Assembly: GCF_014174495.1 (NCBI RefSeq) | Contig: NZ_JACJHR010000012.1 | Span: 1 to 64,000 of the forward strand | DNA from: Amycolatopsis echigonensis | GTDB taxonomy: Bacteria > Actinomycetota > Actinomycetes > Mycobacteriales > Pseudonocardiaceae | Length of the DNA: 64,000 bases | Direction: 5' to 3' | Shown here: positions 8,242 to 18,480 of the stretch, piece by piece | How the letters are laid out: every line of letters begins with the position of its first letter | How positions within the stretch are numbered: position 1 is the first letter of the stretch | Program-made: the position numbers and the translations under genes | Notes under the pieces: model-generated | Databases searched by the model: none | Seen by the model: the letters and a program-made list of their open reading frames with translations, nothing else | What the model was told of the DNA's origin: nothing

Positions 8242-9445
8242 AGGCTTTTCCGAAAACGACATCCTGCGGAACCGGGTCGCGCTGATTCTCGTGGAGAATC
8301 TGTCGGTGCCGTTCGACCGGCGCGTGTGGCAGGAATGCCAGACCCTGCGCGACGCCGGGATGACGGTGCACGTGATCTGCCCGCGGGGCACGAAACGGGA
8401 CAGCGAAGCCGAGGTTGTGCTTGACGGCGTGCACATCCACCGGTACCCGCTGCAAGCGGCGACCGGCGGGCCCGCCGGGTACGCGCGCGAGTACGGATCC
8501 GCGCTGTGGCATACGTTCCGGCTCGCGCGCAAGATCGGCCGGGTCGACGTCGTGCACGCCTGCAACCCGCCGGACTTGCTCTTCCTCGTCGCCCGGATGC
8601 TGCGAAGACGTGGGGCGAAGTTCATTTTCGATCAGCACGACCTCGTGCCGGAACTGTATTTGTCGCGGTTCGACCGCGGACAGGATTTCCTTTACCGCGG
8701 CGTTTGTGCGTTGGAACGCGCCACGTACCGCGCGGCCGACGTCGTCATCGCGACGAACGAGAGCTATCGCCAGGTCGCGCGGATCCGCGGCGGCAAGCGG
8801 CCCGAGGACCTGTTCGTGGTCCGCAGCGCGCCGGTCGTGGAGCGGTTCCACGAGGTGCCGGTCGAGCCGGAACTCAAGCGGGGCAAGCCGAATCTGCTGT
8901 GCTACCTCGGCGTGATGGGTCCGCAGGACGGCGTGGACTACGCCCTGCGCGCGCTCGCTTCCCTGCGCGACGAGGTGGGTCGCGACGATTGGCACGCGGT
9001 CTTCGTCGGCGCGGGCGACACGTTCGACGAGATGGTCGCGTTGTCGCGCGAGCTCGGGCTGTCCGGACAGGTGGAATTCACCGGCCGGGTGTCCGACGAG
9101 GATCTGCTGCGCTATTTGTCCGCGGCCGACGTGTGTCTTTCGCCGGATCCGCTCAACCCGCTCAACGACGTGTCGACGATGAACAAGGTCATGGAGTACA
9201 TGGCCATGGGCAAACCGATGGTGTCGTTCGAGTTGCGCGAGGCGCGGGTGTCGGCGGGCGAGGCGGCGCTTTACGCACCGGCCAACGACGTCGCGGAGTT
9301 CGCGAAGCTCGTCGCCGTGCTCCTGGACGACCCGGAGCAGCGGGAACGGATGGGGAAGCTCGGCAGGGAACGCGTGCGCGGACCGCTCGCCTGGGGCAAT
9401 TCCCAGGCGGCGTTGATCAAGGCGTACGAGCGTGCGCTGGGGTGA
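8231..9445 (+). CDS. Glycosyltransferase family 4
   Basis: A 404-residue GT-B enzyme starting at TTG 8231 inside the end of the dehydrogenase gene. The N-terminal Rossmann half carries ENLSVPFDRRVWQE; the C-terminal half has the GT4 donor-binding region (GRVSDEDLLRYLSAADVCLSPDP, then EYMAMGKPMVSFE). It transfers a sugar, probably the uronic acid made by the preceding enzyme, onto a lipid-linked intermediate at the inner face of the membrane. Donor and acceptor are not readable from sequence. Confidence 0.9.
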   Translation: MPGEGFSENDILRNRVALILVENLSVPFDRRVWQECQTLRDAGMTVHVICPRGTKRDSEAEVVLDGVHIHRYPLQAATGGPAGYAREYGSALWHTFRLARKIGRVDVVHACNPPDLLFLVARMLRRRGAKFIFDQHDLVPELYLSRFDRGQDFLYRGVCALERATYRAADVVIATNESYRQVARIRGGKRPEDLFVVRSAPVVERFHEVPVEPELKRGKPNLLCYLGVMGPQDGVDYALRALASLRDEVGRDDWHAVFVGAGDTFDEMVALSRELGLSGQVEFTGRVSDEDLLRYLSAADVCLSPDPLNPLNDVSTMNKVMEYMAMGKPMVSFELREARVSAGEAALYAPANDVAEFAKLVAVLLDDPEQRERMGKLGRERVRGPLAWGNSQAALIKAYERALG

Positions 9446-9552
9446 GCCGGGTCGCGGTTCGAACAAGGTTCGGCCGGATGGTGTAACCAACCGGTGCGGT
9501 GCCGCGACGGGGTCAATGACCCGTGCGTGGGCCCGTGAGGGGAGACCTGGTT

Positions 9553-10896
9553 TTGAGTGACGAAACAGTACGCCTCTCCGTCGTGGGGAAGGTGGTGCGC
9601 CGGAGATGGCGAGCGTTGTTGTTGCTCGCGGTCGTCGGCGCGGGTGTCGGGGCAGGGGCTTCCGCCGTGCTTTCGCCGGGCTACGAGGCGCAGGCCAGCG
9701 TGTTGCTGCAGGGACCGCGGCAGCCGGACGAACTGCTGACCGAGGCGCAGGTGGCGACGAGTTCGGTGGTGCTCGACCGGGCGTCGGCGGCGCTGGGACT
9801 CGGGATTCGCGGGACGGATTTGCAGAAATCGGTCGCCGCGTCCGTCGCACAGGGCAACGTCGTGACGATTACCGCGAAAGGCTCCAGCCCGGAGCGCTCG
9901 CAGCAACTGGCCGACCAGGTCGCGGGCGAATTCGTGAAGTATTCGACGCAATTGCTCGGAAATTCCGCCGACCAGGCCGCGCAGCTCGCGCAACAGCAAA
10001 AGGAAGCGCTGCGGCAGCAGATCACCCAGACCAACCAGCGGATCCTCGATCTGTCGAAGGCCGTGGAGAACGGTGACACCGTCGAGGGAGTGCAGGCCCG
10101 CACGACGCTGCAGGGCTTGCGGACAGCGCTGGAGCAGGCGGTCAACAACCTCAACGCGGCGGACGCGGCGATCGGCGCGGGCAACATGGTCGTGCTCGGC
10201 CCGTCCGAACGGCCGTCTTCACCGTCCGCGCCGACGTTCCCGCAGCTGACCGCCGGCGGCGCGGTGTTGTTCTTCGTACTCGGGATTCTCGCCTACCTCT
10301 TCGGCGCGAGGACCGACCGGAGACCGCGCGGCGAAGGCGAAATCGGTGCCGCGCTGGGTGCTCCGGTGCTGGCGAGCGTCGATATCCCGGCGGCCTCGGA
10401 AGCGTCGGCGAAGTGGTGGCGGAAGGCGGTCGGGAACGACCGGCCGTGGAATCTGCCCGAGCTGCCGGCGTCGGCGGACGACGCGGCGCGCGAGGTGCGG
10501 TACCGCCGCGTGCTCGCGCGGCTGGGCGCGGACCGCGACGGAGTGTTGCGGCTGCTGATCCTGGTTCCGAAGGGAGACGCCTCGGCGCGGAAGGTCGCGG
10601 AACAGTTCGCGGACACCGCGCGAGGCGACCGCCTCCGGGTCGAGGTGTCGGTGGCCGACATCGAGGTGATACCCGGGGCGCAGCCGATCGTGCCGGACGG
10701 AACGGCAGGGGTGCTCGTGGTGGTGTCGCTCGGCTCGCGCAACGCGTGGGAACTGGTTTCGATCGCGGAGGCCTGCTCGGACGCCGGGCACGAAATTCTC
10801 GGTGCCGTACTGGCCCGGGAAGTGCACTTCGCCGGCGGACCCAAGCGAAAGCCGGTCGCGAAGCAGCGCGCCGGAGAGCTGGCGGGTGCGCGGTGA
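9553..10896 (+). CDS. Wzz-like chain-length/co-polymerase protein 1
   Basis: A 447-residue polysaccharide co-polymerase. It has a membrane helix at about 17-36 (after VVRRRWRAL), a periplasm-like coiled-coil region with QQQKEALRQQITQTNQRILDL, a second helix at about 228-250 (TAGGAVLFFVLGILAYLFG) and a C-terminal cytoplasmic domain related to CapB/Wzc folds but without a Walker A motif. TTG 9553 is preferred over the GTG at 9523 because GAGGGGAG stands at proper spacing. It forms a pair with the next gene, overlapping by 4 bases. Confidence 0.8.
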   Translation: MSDETVRLSVVGKVVRRRWRALLLLAVVGAGVGAGASAVLSPGYEAQASVLLQGPRQPDELLTEAQVATSSVVLDRASAALGLGIRGTDLQKSVAASVAQGNVVTITAKGSSPERSQQLADQVAGEFVKYSTQLLGNSADQAAQLAQQQKEALRQQITQTNQRILDLSKAVENGDTVEGVQARTTLQGLRTALEQAVNNLNAADAAIGAGNMVVLGPSERPSSPSAPTFPQLTAGGAVLFFVLGILAYLFGARTDRRPRGEGEIGAALGAPVLASVDIPAASEASAKWWRKAVGNDRPWNLPELPASADDAAREVRYRRVLARLGADRDGVLRLLILVPKGDASARKVAEQFADTARGDRLRVEVSVADIEVIPGAQPIVPDGTAGVLVVVSLGSRNAWELVSIAEACSDAGHEILGAVLAREVHFAGGPKRKPVAKQRAGELAGAR

Positions 10897-12503
10897 GCGC
10901 GGAACAGACCCAGCCGTTGGTCGATCTCCAGCGGCTGGTGGTCGCGCTGCGGCGCAAGCGGCGGTTCTGGCTGACGACCGCGCTGGCCGGGCTGGTCCTC
11001 GGCTGTGCGGTGGCGATCCTGCTGCCCGCGCCGCCCACCGCGGTCACGAAGATCATGGTGATCCACCCGGACGATTCGCCGACCGACAGCGGCACGCTGA
11101 TGCGTACCGACGTCGCCGTGCTTTCGACGGCGAACATGGCCGCAGCCGCGCTGAAACGGATCAACAGCACCGAATCGCCGTCGGATTTCCTGAAGGACTA
11201 CGCCGGGCTCGGGCTCACCAACAACGTCATGCAGGTGACCGTCAAGGCGAAGACCAAGGACGACGCGGTCGCGAAGGCGAAAGCGCTCGCGGACGCGTTC
11301 ATCGCCGACCACACGCAGCGCACGCAAGCAGCCGCGACCGGCCGTTCGAAAGCGTTGCTGCTGCAGCGGGATCAAGCACAGGCGCAGCTGGCGGACATCG
11401 ACAACCAGGCGGCCACCGAGGTCGCGAAGGGACGCAACTCCAACGCGGGTGCGCTGGAGCAGTTGTACACGCAGCGCGCGAACCTGGTGTCGAAGATCGC
11501 TGATCTGCAGAACCAGGCACAGCAGGCCGGCATCGGGTCGCCGGAGGTCATCGCCGGGACGCAGATCGTGGACACGCCGGCGATCCAGCCGGTGTCCAAG
11601 CTGAAGACCTACGGCACGGACGGAGGCGTCGGGCTGGCCTTGGGCCTCGCGCTCGGGCTCGCGTTCGCCGCGGTGACCGCGTTGGTCCGCGACCGGCCGG
11701 TTCTGCGCCGCGAAATTTCGCAGCACCTCGGGGCTTCGGTGATCGCGCAGGTCGGCGTGAAGCCGATCGGCCCGGCGAAGCTGTGGCGGCGTTCCCAGGC
11801 GGTTACCGAGTCCGGCCGGGTCGCGCTCACGCTCGCGCGGGCCGCGCGGGAGGACCGGGCTTCGCTGTCGCTGCTGGAAATCGGCGCGGCTTCGACCGCG
11901 GCGGAGCTGGCGGTGGAACTCGGCCGGTCGCTGGCCGAGGACGGGCCGGTGGTGCTCGTGGACGATCTGCCGGGCAAGGAACTGTCGCGACTGCCGGTGG
12001 AGGGGAACGTCCAGGTCGTCGAGGCCGGCGACCCCGCGGTGGCGCGGGCGGTGCGCCGGGTCGGGGTCGGCACGGCCGCACCGGGCACGGCGTGGACCGA
12101 CCTGTCAGCGCTCGGCGCGGAGACCGTGCTGGTGGTGCGGGCCGGGTTCGCGAACACGCAGTGGCTGCACACCGTCGCGCGGCAGCTCGCCGACTGCGGC
12201 GTGCCCATCCTCGGCGTGGTGCTGGTCGATCCGGACCCGAAGGACCACACCGACGGCACGCTGTGGGACGGGCTGCACACGGCGTTGCGCGGGCGGGCGG
12301 CGGTGGTCGCGAGGAAACAAGAAGATCCGGTGGCCGAGCTGGAACTGGGCGGCGAGACCAAGCCGATCGAATGGCCGGGCAAGCGGGACACCGAACGCAG
12401 GCGCCGTCCGCTCGACCGGGCTCGTCCGCCGTTGCCGCACGAGCGGATGGACGTGGATCCGGACGCGCCGACGAGGCGGCTCAAACCCGTCCAGGAAAGC
12501 TAG
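10893..12503 (+). CDS. Wzz-like chain-length/co-polymerase protein 2
   Basis: A 536-residue protein beginning at a GTG that overlaps the stop of the preceding paralogue. The layout is the same: helix at about 26-43 (FWLTTALAGLVLGCAVAILL), an extracellular helical part, a Pro before a second helix (GGVGLALGLALGLAFAAVTALV) and a cytoplasmic domain (about 300-450) that resembles a degenerate P-loop kinase fold with no GxxGxGK[ST]. The basic Arg/Pro-rich tail is unusual. The two proteins probably form a hetero-oligomer controlling polymer length. Confidence 0.8.
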   Translation: MSAEQTQPLVDLQRLVVALRRKRRFWLTTALAGLVLGCAVAILLPAPPTAVTKIMVIHPDDSPTDSGTLMRTDVAVLSTANMAAAALKRINSTESPSDFLKDYAGLGLTNNVMQVTVKAKTKDDAVAKAKALADAFIADHTQRTQAAATGRSKALLLQRDQAQAQLADIDNQAATEVAKGRNSNAGALEQLYTQRANLVSKIADLQNQAQQAGIGSPEVIAGTQIVDTPAIQPVSKLKTYGTDGGVGLALGLALGLAFAAVTALVRDRPVLRREISQHLGASVIAQVGVKPIGPAKLWRRSQAVTESGRVALTLARAAREDRASLSLLEIGAASTAAELAVELGRSLAEDGPVVLVDDLPGKELSRLPVEGNVQVVEAGDPAVARAVRRVGVGTAAPGTAWTDLSALGAETVLVVRAGFANTQWLHTVARQLADCGVPILGVVLVDPDPKDHTDGTLWDGLHTALRGRAAVVARKQEDPVAELELGGETKPIEWPGKRDTERRRRPLDRARPPLPHERMDVDPDAPTRRLKPVQES

Positions 12504-12516
12504 GGGGACCAAGCGC

Positions 12517-14421
12517 ATGTGCGGCATCGCGGGCGCGTACAGCTGGCCAGGCGGCGGCCCGCTCACCGACCGGCTCACCCAGTGCCTCGCGCACCGGGGT
12601 CCGGACGGCGACGGCCGCTACGACCACCGGGACGTCCACTTAGGACACCGGCGGCTGTCCATCGTGGACCTGTCGGAAACGGGTGCGCAGCCGATGACGG
12701 CCGAAGGCCTCGCCCTGACCTACAACGGCGAGCTGTACAACGCGCCGGAGCTGCGGGCCGAGCTTGAAGCCGCCGGGGTCCGGTTCCGCGGCACCTCCGA
12801 CACCGAGGTGCTGCTGCGGGCCTGGCGGGAGTGGGGAACGGGCTGCCTGTCGCGGTTGCGCGGGATGTTCGCCTTCGCGGTGTACGACGAACGCACCGGC
12901 GAGCTGGTGCTCGTGCGGGACCAGCTGGGCATCAAACCGCTGTTCTTCGTGCGCCGCGGAGGCGGAGTCGTGTTCGCGTCGGAGCTGAAGGCGCTGGCTC
13001 GCGAACTCGGCGACACCCTGAACGTCGACCAGGCGGCGATGATCGCGTCGCTGCTGTATTACTGGGTCCCCGACAGCCGGTGCGCGTACCGGGAGGCGGA
13101 GAAACTGCCGCCGGGAACCTGGTTGCGCTTCCGCCCGGACGGCAGCACGGACACCGGGACGTACTGGTCGCTCCGCGAGGTCGCCGAGGAAGGCGCGGCG
13201 TATCGCGGCGAGGTCGACCTGCACGCGGTCGTCGAGGATTCCACCCGCAAGCACCTGCTGTCCGACGTCCCGGTGGCGACCTTCCTCTCCGGCGGCCTCG
13301 ACTCCAGCTACCTCACCGCGCTGGCCGCGCGCGAGCAGCCGGGGATTTCGGCTTACACGATCGGCTTCCGTCCCGAGGACGCGAAATTCGAGGCGATGCC
13401 GGACGACCTGCGCTACGCCCGGATCGTCGCCCGCCAGTTCGGCGTGGACCTGCACGAGATCGAGATCGCGCCGGACGTGCAGGATCTGCTGCCGCGGATG
13501 ACGCACCACCTGGACGAACCGATCGGCGATCCGGCGGCGATCAACTCGTACCTGATCTGCTCGGCCGCGCGCGAGGCCGGGGTCAAGGTGCTGCTTTCCG
13601 GGATGGGCGCGGACGAGCTGTTCGCCGGGTACCGCAAGCATCTGGCGAACCTGCTGGCGTTGCGCTACCGGCGGGTGCCCGGTGTGGCCCGCCGCGCGAT
13701 CGGGGCGGCGGTCGACCGGCTTCCGGTCGCGTCCTCCACGCGCGGCTACCGATCGGTGCGGTTCGCGAAGCGGTTTCTGTCCTTCGCGGACCTTCCGGAG
13801 GAAACGGCGTTCCGGCGCAGCTACACCATGTACGACCGAACCGAGCTCCTCGACCTGGTCTCGCCGGATCTCCAGTCCGAAGTGGACGATGTGCTCACCG
13901 AGCACGCCGACGTCTACTACGACACGAAGCTGACCGACCAGGTCAACCGGATGTGCCTCGCCGACGCGCGAATGTTCCTGCCCGGCTTGAACCTCGCCTA
14001 CACCGACCGGTCCACCATGGCCGCTTCCACCGAGGTGCGGACGCCCTTTGTCGACGTCGAAGTGGTGCGAGCGGCGTTCCGGGTGCCCGGCCGGGAGAAG
14101 ATCTCCGGCCGCCAAGGCAAGGTCGCGTTGAAGAAGGCGGCCACGGCGATCCTGCCGGACGAAATCGTGTACCGGCCGAAAGGCCTGTTCAGCGCGCCGC
14201 TGCGGGCGTGGATGAGCCGGGACCTCGCGCCGCTGGTGCGGGAGGTCATCGAGGACGGCGTCCTGGTCGAGTCCGGATTCCTCCAGCGCGACGCCCTTCG
14301 CACACTGGTGGCCGAGGACGCCGCCGGGCGCGAGGACCGCGCGAAACATCTTTGGCACGTGCTGACCCTCGAGTACTGGTACCGCGGGGCGCTCCGCGGA
14401 GAGCGGCTAGGAGTCCAGTGA
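12517..14421 (+). CDS. asnB: Asparagine synthase (glutamine-hydrolysing)-type amidotransferase
   Basis: This 634-residue protein has an N-terminal class II glutaminase domain with the nucleophile Cys2 (MCGIAG), YNGELYN and LRGMFAFA, and a C-terminal synthetase domain with the PP-loop SGGLDSS (258-264). Both active sites look intact. In exopolysaccharide loci such proteins are thought to amidate carboxyl groups of uronic acids rather than make asparagine, which suits the AlgD-like enzyme in this operon. It sits 13 bases after the Wzz pair and overlaps the next gene by 4 bases. Confidence 0.92.
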   Translation: MCGIAGAYSWPGGGPLTDRLTQCLAHRGPDGDGRYDHRDVHLGHRRLSIVDLSETGAQPMTAEGLALTYNGELYNAPELRAELEAAGVRFRGTSDTEVLLRAWREWGTGCLSRLRGMFAFAVYDERTGELVLVRDQLGIKPLFFVRRGGGVVFASELKALARELGDTLNVDQAAMIASLLYYWVPDSRCAYREAEKLPPGTWLRFRPDGSTDTGTYWSLREVAEEGAAYRGEVDLHAVVEDSTRKHLLSDVPVATFLSGGLDSSYLTALAAREQPGISAYTIGFRPEDAKFEAMPDDLRYARIVARQFGVDLHEIEIAPDVQDLLPRMTHHLDEPIGDPAAINSYLICSAAREAGVKVLLSGMGADELFAGYRKHLANLLALRYRRVPGVARRAIGAAVDRLPVASSTRGYRSVRFAKRFLSFADLPEETAFRRSYTMYDRTELLDLVSPDLQSEVDDVLTEHADVYYDTKLTDQVNRMCLADARMFLPGLNLAYTDRSTMAASTEVRTPFVDVEVVRAAFRVPGREKISGRQGKVALKKAATAILPDEIVYRPKGLFSAPLRAWMSRDLAPLVREVIEDGVLVESGFLQRDALRTLVAEDAAGREDRAKHLWHVLTLEYWYRGALRGERLGVQ

Positions 14422-16583
14422 AACAGGTAGTGCAGAACTACAAGAGCGGCGAACTGGCCCTGCTCGACGTCCCGGTGCCGGCGTGCAAACCGGGCGGGGT
14501 GCTGGTCCGCAGCCAGTACTCGCTGATCTCGACCGGCACCGAGATGATGAAGGTGTCCGAGGCGGGGATGTCGCTGCTAGGCAAGGCCCGATCGCGGCCG
14601 GACCAGGTCGCGAAGGTGATGCAGAGCGTCGCGACGAACGGGCTGGCCGCGACGTATCGCAAGGTGTCCGGAAAGCTCGATTCCTATACGCCGCTGGGCT
14701 ATTCGCTGTGCGGCTTGGTCGAGCAGGTCGGCGAGGGCGTCGACGACGTCGTGGTCGGCGACCTCGTGGCGTGCGCCGGGAACGAGCACGCGCTGCACAG
14801 CGAGCTGAACTGGGTGCCGAAGAATCTGTACGCGAAGGTTCCGGCCGGGCTTTCGCCGCGGCAGGCGGCGTTCGCGACGGTCGGCGCGATCGCGATGCAG
14901 GGCGTCCGGCGCGGCGAACCGCAGCTCGGCGACCTCGCGCTGGTGATCGGGCTCGGCCTGATCGGCCAGCTGGTGGTGCAGTTGCTGGTGGCGACCGGCG
15001 CGCGCGTCGTCGGCGTGGATCCCGACGCGCAGCGCTGCGAACTCGCGCGGGAGCTGGGTGCGCTCGCCTGCGGACATCCGGCGTCCGGCGAGATCGACCA
15101 GGCGGTGGCCGAGCTGTCCGGCGGACACGGCGTCGACCAGGTGTATCTCGCCGCGGGCGGGGCATCGAACGACCCGGTGGAGCTGGCCGCGCGGCTCGCG
15201 CGCGACCGCGGCCGGGTGGTGGACATCGGCAAGATCTCGCTGAATCTGCCGTGGAACGCCTACTACGAAAAGGAACTCGACGTCCGGTTCTCCCGGTCCT
15301 ACGGCCCCGGCCGCTACGACCCGGACTACGAGCTGGAGGGCCGCGACTACCCGATCGGCTACGTGCGCTGGACGGAACGGCGCAACCTCGAATGCTTCCT
15401 CGACCTGGCCGCGCGGGGCAAGCTCGACGTGACTCCGCTGATCAGCCACACGGCCGACTTCTCCGCGGCGGTCGAGACCTACCGGGCGCTCAACGAGGGC
15501 GAGCTGAAGGCGGTCGCGGTGTTGTTCCGCTACCCGGACGCGCCGCCCGCCGAGGACGAAAGCGTGGTGTCCGCGGTTCCGGCGGCTCCGGTCGTCGAGA
15601 ACCGCCCGAAGCCGTTGCGGGACTTGCGGATCGGGTTCATCGGCGCGGGCAACTACGCGTCGTCGATGATCCTTCCGCACCTGGCCGGGGACGAGCGCGT
15701 GCTGCTGACCGACGTCGTCACCACGTCGGCGCTCTCCGGGGCCAACGCGAAGCGCAAGTTCGGTTTCACAGCGGCCAGCACCGACGTCGACGCGCTGCTG
15801 GAAGACGACCAGGTCAGCACGGTGTTCGTGGTGACCCGGCACAGCTCGCACGCCGAGCTGACCCGGCGCGCGCTGCTAGCGGGCAAGGCGGTCTTCGTGG
15901 AGAAGCCGCTCGCATTGTCGGAGAAGGAATTGCGCGGCGTCGTGGACGCGGTGGCGGAATCGGGCAACAACCGGTTGCAGGTCGGGTTCAACCGCCGGTT
16001 CGCGCCGCTGCTGGTCGAGGCGAAGAACCAGTTCGGTCCGCGCGTCGGTCCGGCTTCGGTGCGGTACCTGGTCAACGCGGGACGGCTGGACGCGAGCAGC
16101 TGGTACAACCAGGCCGACTCCGAGGGCAGCCGGTTCGCCGGCGAGGGCGGGCACTTCATCGACACGGTCAGCTGGTTTCTCGGCAGCGACCCGGTGTCGG
16201 TCTACGCCACCGGTACTCCGGGCAACGACGACCTCCAGGTGCTGTTGCGCTACGCCGACGGCTCGACCGCGTCGATCAGCTACGTGACCAGCGGCAGCAC
16301 GGCGTTTCCCAAGGAAACGCTGGAGGTGCTCGCCGACGGCAAGGTGCTGAAATTCGACGATTTCGTCCGCGCCTCGGTGTACGGGCGCAAGCGCTGGACC
16401 AGCTCGCGGCTGCCCAAGGCCCGCGACAAGGGCCAGCAGGCCGAACTGGACGCGTTCATCACCGCCCTGCGGACCGGTGTCGCGATGCCGATCAGCCTCG
16501 ACTCGCTCGTGTCCACGACGCTGGCGACGCTGGCCGTGCACCGCAGCCTCGAAACCGGCGCGCCGGTGCGGTTGGAGCGGTGA
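14418..16583 (+). CDS. Two-domain oxidoreductase: MDR dehydrogenase fused to Gfo/Idh/MocA
   Basis: A 721-residue fusion. Residues 1 to about 370 are a medium-chain alcohol-dehydrogenase-like domain (STGTEMMKVSEAG, then the nucleotide site VIGLGLIGQL). After a Pro/Ala/Val linker, residues from about 400 form a Gfo/Idh/MocA domain (GFIGAGNYASSM and FVEKPLALSEKEL, holding the usual EKP). Such fusions are commonly found next to heparinase-like genes in surface polysaccharide clusters, as here. It probably acts on a sugar nucleotide or sugar acid. GTG 14418 overlaps the asnB stop; the downstream ATG overlaps its own stop. Confidence 0.9.
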   Translation: MKQVVQNYKSGELALLDVPVPACKPGGVLVRSQYSLISTGTEMMKVSEAGMSLLGKARSRPDQVAKVMQSVATNGLAATYRKVSGKLDSYTPLGYSLCGLVEQVGEGVDDVVVGDLVACAGNEHALHSELNWVPKNLYAKVPAGLSPRQAAFATVGAIAMQGVRRGEPQLGDLALVIGLGLIGQLVVQLLVATGARVVGVDPDAQRCELARELGALACGHPASGEIDQAVAELSGGHGVDQVYLAAGGASNDPVELAARLARDRGRVVDIGKISLNLPWNAYYEKELDVRFSRSYGPGRYDPDYELEGRDYPIGYVRWTERRNLECFLDLAARGKLDVTPLISHTADFSAAVETYRALNEGELKAVAVLFRYPDAPPAEDESVVSAVPAAPVVENRPKPLRDLRIGFIGAGNYASSMILPHLAGDERVLLTDVVTTSALSGANAKRKFGFTAASTDVDALLEDDQVSTVFVVTRHSSHAELTRRALLAGKAVFVEKPLALSEKELRGVVDAVAESGNNRLQVGFNRRFAPLLVEAKNQFGPRVGPASVRYLVNAGRLDASSWYNQADSEGSRFAGEGGHFIDTVSWFLGSDPVSVYATGTPGNDDLQVLLRYADGSTASISYVTSGSTAFPKETLEVLADGKVLKFDDFVRASVYGRKRWTSSRLPKARDKGQQAELDAFITALRTGVAMPISLDSLVSTTLATLAVHRSLETGAPVRLER

Positions 16584-18463
16584 TGGACCCGTCCTGGTAC
16601 CTGCGCCGGCTGTCCGCGATGGGTCCGGCGGAGATCGCCGGCCGCGTCGGCGACGTCGTGCGCAAGCAGCGGTGGCGCGGTGAACCTCAGCGGCGGCCGA
16701 CCTGGTCGGCGACCCGGACGTTCCCGGCGTGGCCCGCTGAGCCGGAGGTGCCCGCGATCGGACGGGACCGGCTGGTCGCGGCGGCGGATCGGCTGATGGA
16801 CGGGCACGCCGAGTACTTCGGCGTCGCGCGGGACGATCTGGTCGCGCCGGACTGGGCGTTCGATCCGAAGACCGGCCGGCGCGCGCCGGGGGACCGGTAT
16901 TCGTTCGAGATCCCGTACCGGGACGAGAACGCGATCGGCGACATCAAGCAGATCTGGGAGCCCTCGCGGCATCAGCATCTGACTGTGCTCGCCGCGGCGT
17001 ACCGGGTGACCGGCGACGACCGGTACGCGCACCGCGTGGCCGATCACCTGAAGTCGTGGTGGGCGGCCAATCCGCCGATGCGCGGCGTGCACTGGCTGAG
17101 CGGAATCGAGCTGGGGATCCGGCTGCTGTCGTGGGTGTGGGTGCGCCGGTTGCTGGACGGCTGGTCCGGTGCGCCGGGCCTGTTCGAGGACAACCCCGAG
17201 GCGCTGCGGCAGATCTGGCATCACCAGCGGTGGCTCGCGGCGTTTCCGAGCCGGGGCACGTCGGCCAACAACCACGTGCTCGCCGAGGCCGCCGGACAGC
17301 TGGCGGCGTCGTGTGCGTTCGACTGGTACCCGGAGTCCGCGAAGTGGCGCACCGACGCGGTCGGCTCGCTGGACTTTCACTTGCGGGCCAACACCTTCAC
17401 CTCCGGGCTGAACCGCGAACTGGCCACCGAATACCACGGTCTCGTGCTGGAACTGGGCCTCGCCGCCGCGCTGGAGGCGGGTCCGCAGCTGCCCCGCTCG
17501 ATCTGGCTGGAACTGCGTGCGATGTGCGACGCGCTCGCGGCCATTGTGGACTGTGCCGGACGGCCGCCGCGCCAAGGCGACGCCGACGACGGCTACGGCC
17601 TGATCGTGGACGGCCCGCCGACCGACCGCTGGCATTCGCTGCTGGCCACCGGCGACACGCTGTTCGGCCGGGCGGATTGGTGGCCGAAGCTGCCCGCCGA
17701 CGACGTGCGCACCGCGTTGTTCGCGGCGCTGCGGTCCCGAGTCCCGCAACTCGACAACGCCCGCCAGCGGCCGGTTTTCGCCGACGCGGGCATGACCATC
17801 CTGCGCAGCGAAGAGGGTCCGGAGATCTGGTGTCGATGCGACAGCGGTCCGCACGGCTTCCTCGCCATCGCCGCGCACGCGCACGCCGACGCGTTGTCCA
17901 TTGAGGTCCGCCACGACGGAGTCGACCTTCTCGCCGACCCGGGAACGTACTGCTACCACGGCGAACCCGAGTGGCGCGCGTACTTCCGCTCCACGCTCGG
18001 CCACAACACGCTGCAGCTCGGCGGTGTCGATCAATCGACTTCCGGCGGTCCGTTCCTCTGGACCCGGCACGCCAACTCGCGCACGCTCGCCGCGACGCCC
18101 ACCCAATGGCAGGCCGAACACGACGGTTACGCCCCGGCGCTGCACCGCCGGACCGTCGAGCTGTCCGGCCGGACGCTGACCGTGGTCGACGAGGTGACCG
18201 GCGGCGGCTCCGCCAAACTCGCCTTCCACCTCGGCCCGCTGCTGGCGGTCGAGCTGAACGGAAACACCGCGCGGCTCGCCTGGCCCGGCCGTACCGCGAC
18301 GATGGAGCTTCCGCCGCAGCTCGCCTGGACCGCGCACCGAGGCGAGGTGAACCCGCCGCTGGGCTGGTACTCGCCCGGCTTCGGCCGGCGCGAACCTTCC
18401 ACCACGCTCGTCGGCTCCGGCCTCGTCACCGGACCGCTGACCACCGTGCTCCACCTGCCCTGA
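16583..18463 (+). CDS. Heparinase II/III / alginate-lyase-like protein
   Basis: The 626-residue protein consists of an N-terminal alpha/alpha toroid (with GIELGIRLLSWVW, TSANNHVLAEAAG and NRELATEYHG) and a C-terminal heparinase II/III beta-sandwich (HAHADALSIEVRHDG, DPGTYCYHGEPEWRAYFRST). Conserved Asn/His/Tyr residues expected for lyase chemistry on uronic-acid polymers are present. No signal peptide is seen at the ATG that overlaps the preceding stop, so export is unclear. It may trim the polymer or act as a transferase-like modifier, as inferred for homologues encoded beside the two-domain oxidoreductase. Confidence 0.88.
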   Translation: MDPSWYLRRLSAMGPAEIAGRVGDVVRKQRWRGEPQRRPTWSATRTFPAWPAEPEVPAIGRDRLVAAADRLMDGHAEYFGVARDDLVAPDWAFDPKTGRRAPGDRYSFEIPYRDENAIGDIKQIWEPSRHQHLTVLAAAYRVTGDDRYAHRVADHLKSWWAANPPMRGVHWLSGIELGIRLLSWVWVRRLLDGWSGAPGLFEDNPEALRQIWHHQRWLAAFPSRGTSANNHVLAEAAGQLAASCAFDWYPESAKWRTDAVGSLDFHLRANTFTSGLNRELATEYHGLVLELGLAAALEAGPQLPRSIWLELRAMCDALAAIVDCAGRPPRQGDADDGYGLIVDGPPTDRWHSLLATGDTLFGRADWWPKLPADDVRTALFAALRSRVPQLDNARQRPVFADAGMTILRSEEGPEIWCRCDSGPHGFLAIAAHAHADALSIEVRHDGVDLLADPGTYCYHGEPEWRAYFRSTLGHNTLQLGGVDQSTSGGPFLWTRHANSRTLAATPTQWQAEHDGYAPALHRRTVELSGRTLTVVDEVTGGGSAKLAFHLGPLLAVELNGNTARLAWPGRTATMELPPQLAWTAHRGEVNPPLGWYSPGFGRREPSTTLVGSGLVTGPLTTVLHLP

Positions 18464-18480
18464 TGCCGAGAGGATCCACC

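Noticed and set aside
12831..16583. Long open frame of 1250 codons on the plus strand across two genes
   Set aside because: Only its 3' part (from 14418) is the real two-domain oxidoreductase. The upstream part is an Arg/Gly-rich shadow of asnB in another frame, common in GC-rich DNA.
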